Positions 6,977-7,128 of a stretch of DNA of 7,128 nt are shown one piece after another. Each line of letters begins with the position of its first letter. The first letter of the stretch is position 1. The notes beneath the pieces are model-generated. The model saw nothing but the letters and a program-made list of their open reading frames with translations. It did not search any database and was not told the DNA's origin. The stretch is from Legionellales bacterium UBA4722 (lineage in GTDB: Bacteria > Pseudomonadota > Gammaproteobacteria > DSM-16500), in NCBI GenBank assembly GCA_002404295.1, contig DHJK01000018.1, forward strand, positions 1 to 7,128. Reading direction: 5' to 3'. The translations under genes were made by a program, and so were the position numbers.

Positions 6977-7067
6977 ACCTCTCCCCTTGTGGGAGAGGTC
7001 GACGCCGAAGGCGGCGGGTGGGGGGTGCTTTTAGCGTCGCTGCGTTAAAATCAAATTGCTTTTTCAA
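6977..7067 (+). repeat. Interspersed palindromic repeat, right copy (complete)
   Basis: This is the second copy of the element at 1-82, in the same orientation. It starts with a perfect 9-bp hairpin, acctctccc (6977-6985), loop cttgt, gggagaggt (6991-6999), then a second stem cgcc-gaa-ggcg (7003-7013), a G-rich stretch gggtggggggtgc, and an AT-rich tail ending ttgctttttcaa (7056-7067). The 2-nt length difference from the left copy comes from one C and one G added on opposite sides of the second stem, which keeps it paired. There is no T-run after the first hairpin, so it is not a standard terminator, though it may slow transcripts leaving the ABC gene. From memory, similar ctctccc/gggagag repeats occur between genes in many Proteobacteria. 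Confidence 0.88.
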
Positions 7068-7128
7068 AACAAGATTAAAGCGTTTCTTAATTTAGCTGAG
7101 TCATGTATCAAAAAGCAGCTTTTTAACA
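7068..7128. other. AT-rich end region with a short palindrome
   Basis: No gene is recognisable in these last bases. Aaaaag (7110-7115), loop cag and cttttt (7119-7124) form a small hairpin. The eight bases aaaaagca at 7110-7117 are also the reverse complement of tgcttttt in the repeat tail (7057-7064). With AT-rich arms this short, chance is a fair explanation. Confidence 0.3.

Noticed and set aside
6977..6999. 9-bp hairpin after the ABC gene as a rho-independent terminator
   Set aside because: The stem is strong but no T-run follows; it belongs to the interspersed repeat, whose other copy lies before dprA.
1..7128. A composite transposon or genomic island between the two direct repeats
   Set aside because: The repeats are short and carry no transposase, the enclosed genes include core loci in a conserved order, and no target-site duplication can be tested because the left copy is cut off.

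Overview
The window looks like a chromosomal segment of a moderately AT-rich gammaproteobacterium, most likely in or near the Legionellales (Legionella/Coxiella-type). That placement is an inference. It rests on the gene order dprA-smg-topA, a short topoisomerase I (764 residues against about 865 in E. coli) with four Cys4 zinc motifs, a YddA/SbmA-type ABC exporter, and GC-rich palindromic repeats scattered in an AT-rich background. No rRNA, tRNA, CRISPR array, transposase or phage gene was seen.

Layout. Bases 1-82 hold the truncated left copy of an interspersed repeat. A plus-strand gene cluster follows: dprA (200-1315), smg (1325-1792) and topA (1808-4102), with gaps of 9 and 15 nt, then a 30-codon frame (4105-4197) that starts 2 nt after topA behind a good ribosome binding site. 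These genes are probably co-transcribed and deal with DNA: DprA loads RecA on incoming single strands, TopA relaxes negative supercoils, and Smg is a conserved partner of unknown role. A GC-rich hairpin and T-run near 4213-4249 may end the transcript.

On the minus strand, convergent with topA, lies tag (4367-4939), 3-methyladenine DNA glycosylase I. Its intergenic region with the next gene (4940-5198) carries two copies of an operator-like unit with a TATAAT box, and then a near-consensus sigma-70 promoter. That promoter drives a fused permease/ATPase ABC transporter (5199-6905). The end of this gene lies in three degenerate 31-bp tandem units that run past the stop codon. The right-hand copy of the interspersed repeat (6977-7067) follows in the same orientation as the left one, so about 7 kb is bracketed by direct repeats.

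Most of the window is ordinary housekeeping DNA and I found no clearly new multi-gene system. The points worth a second look are the covarying hairpins in the two interspersed repeats, the tandem repeat across the ABC stop codon, the duplicated operator-like element without an adjacent regulator gene, and the 30-residue frame coupled to topA.
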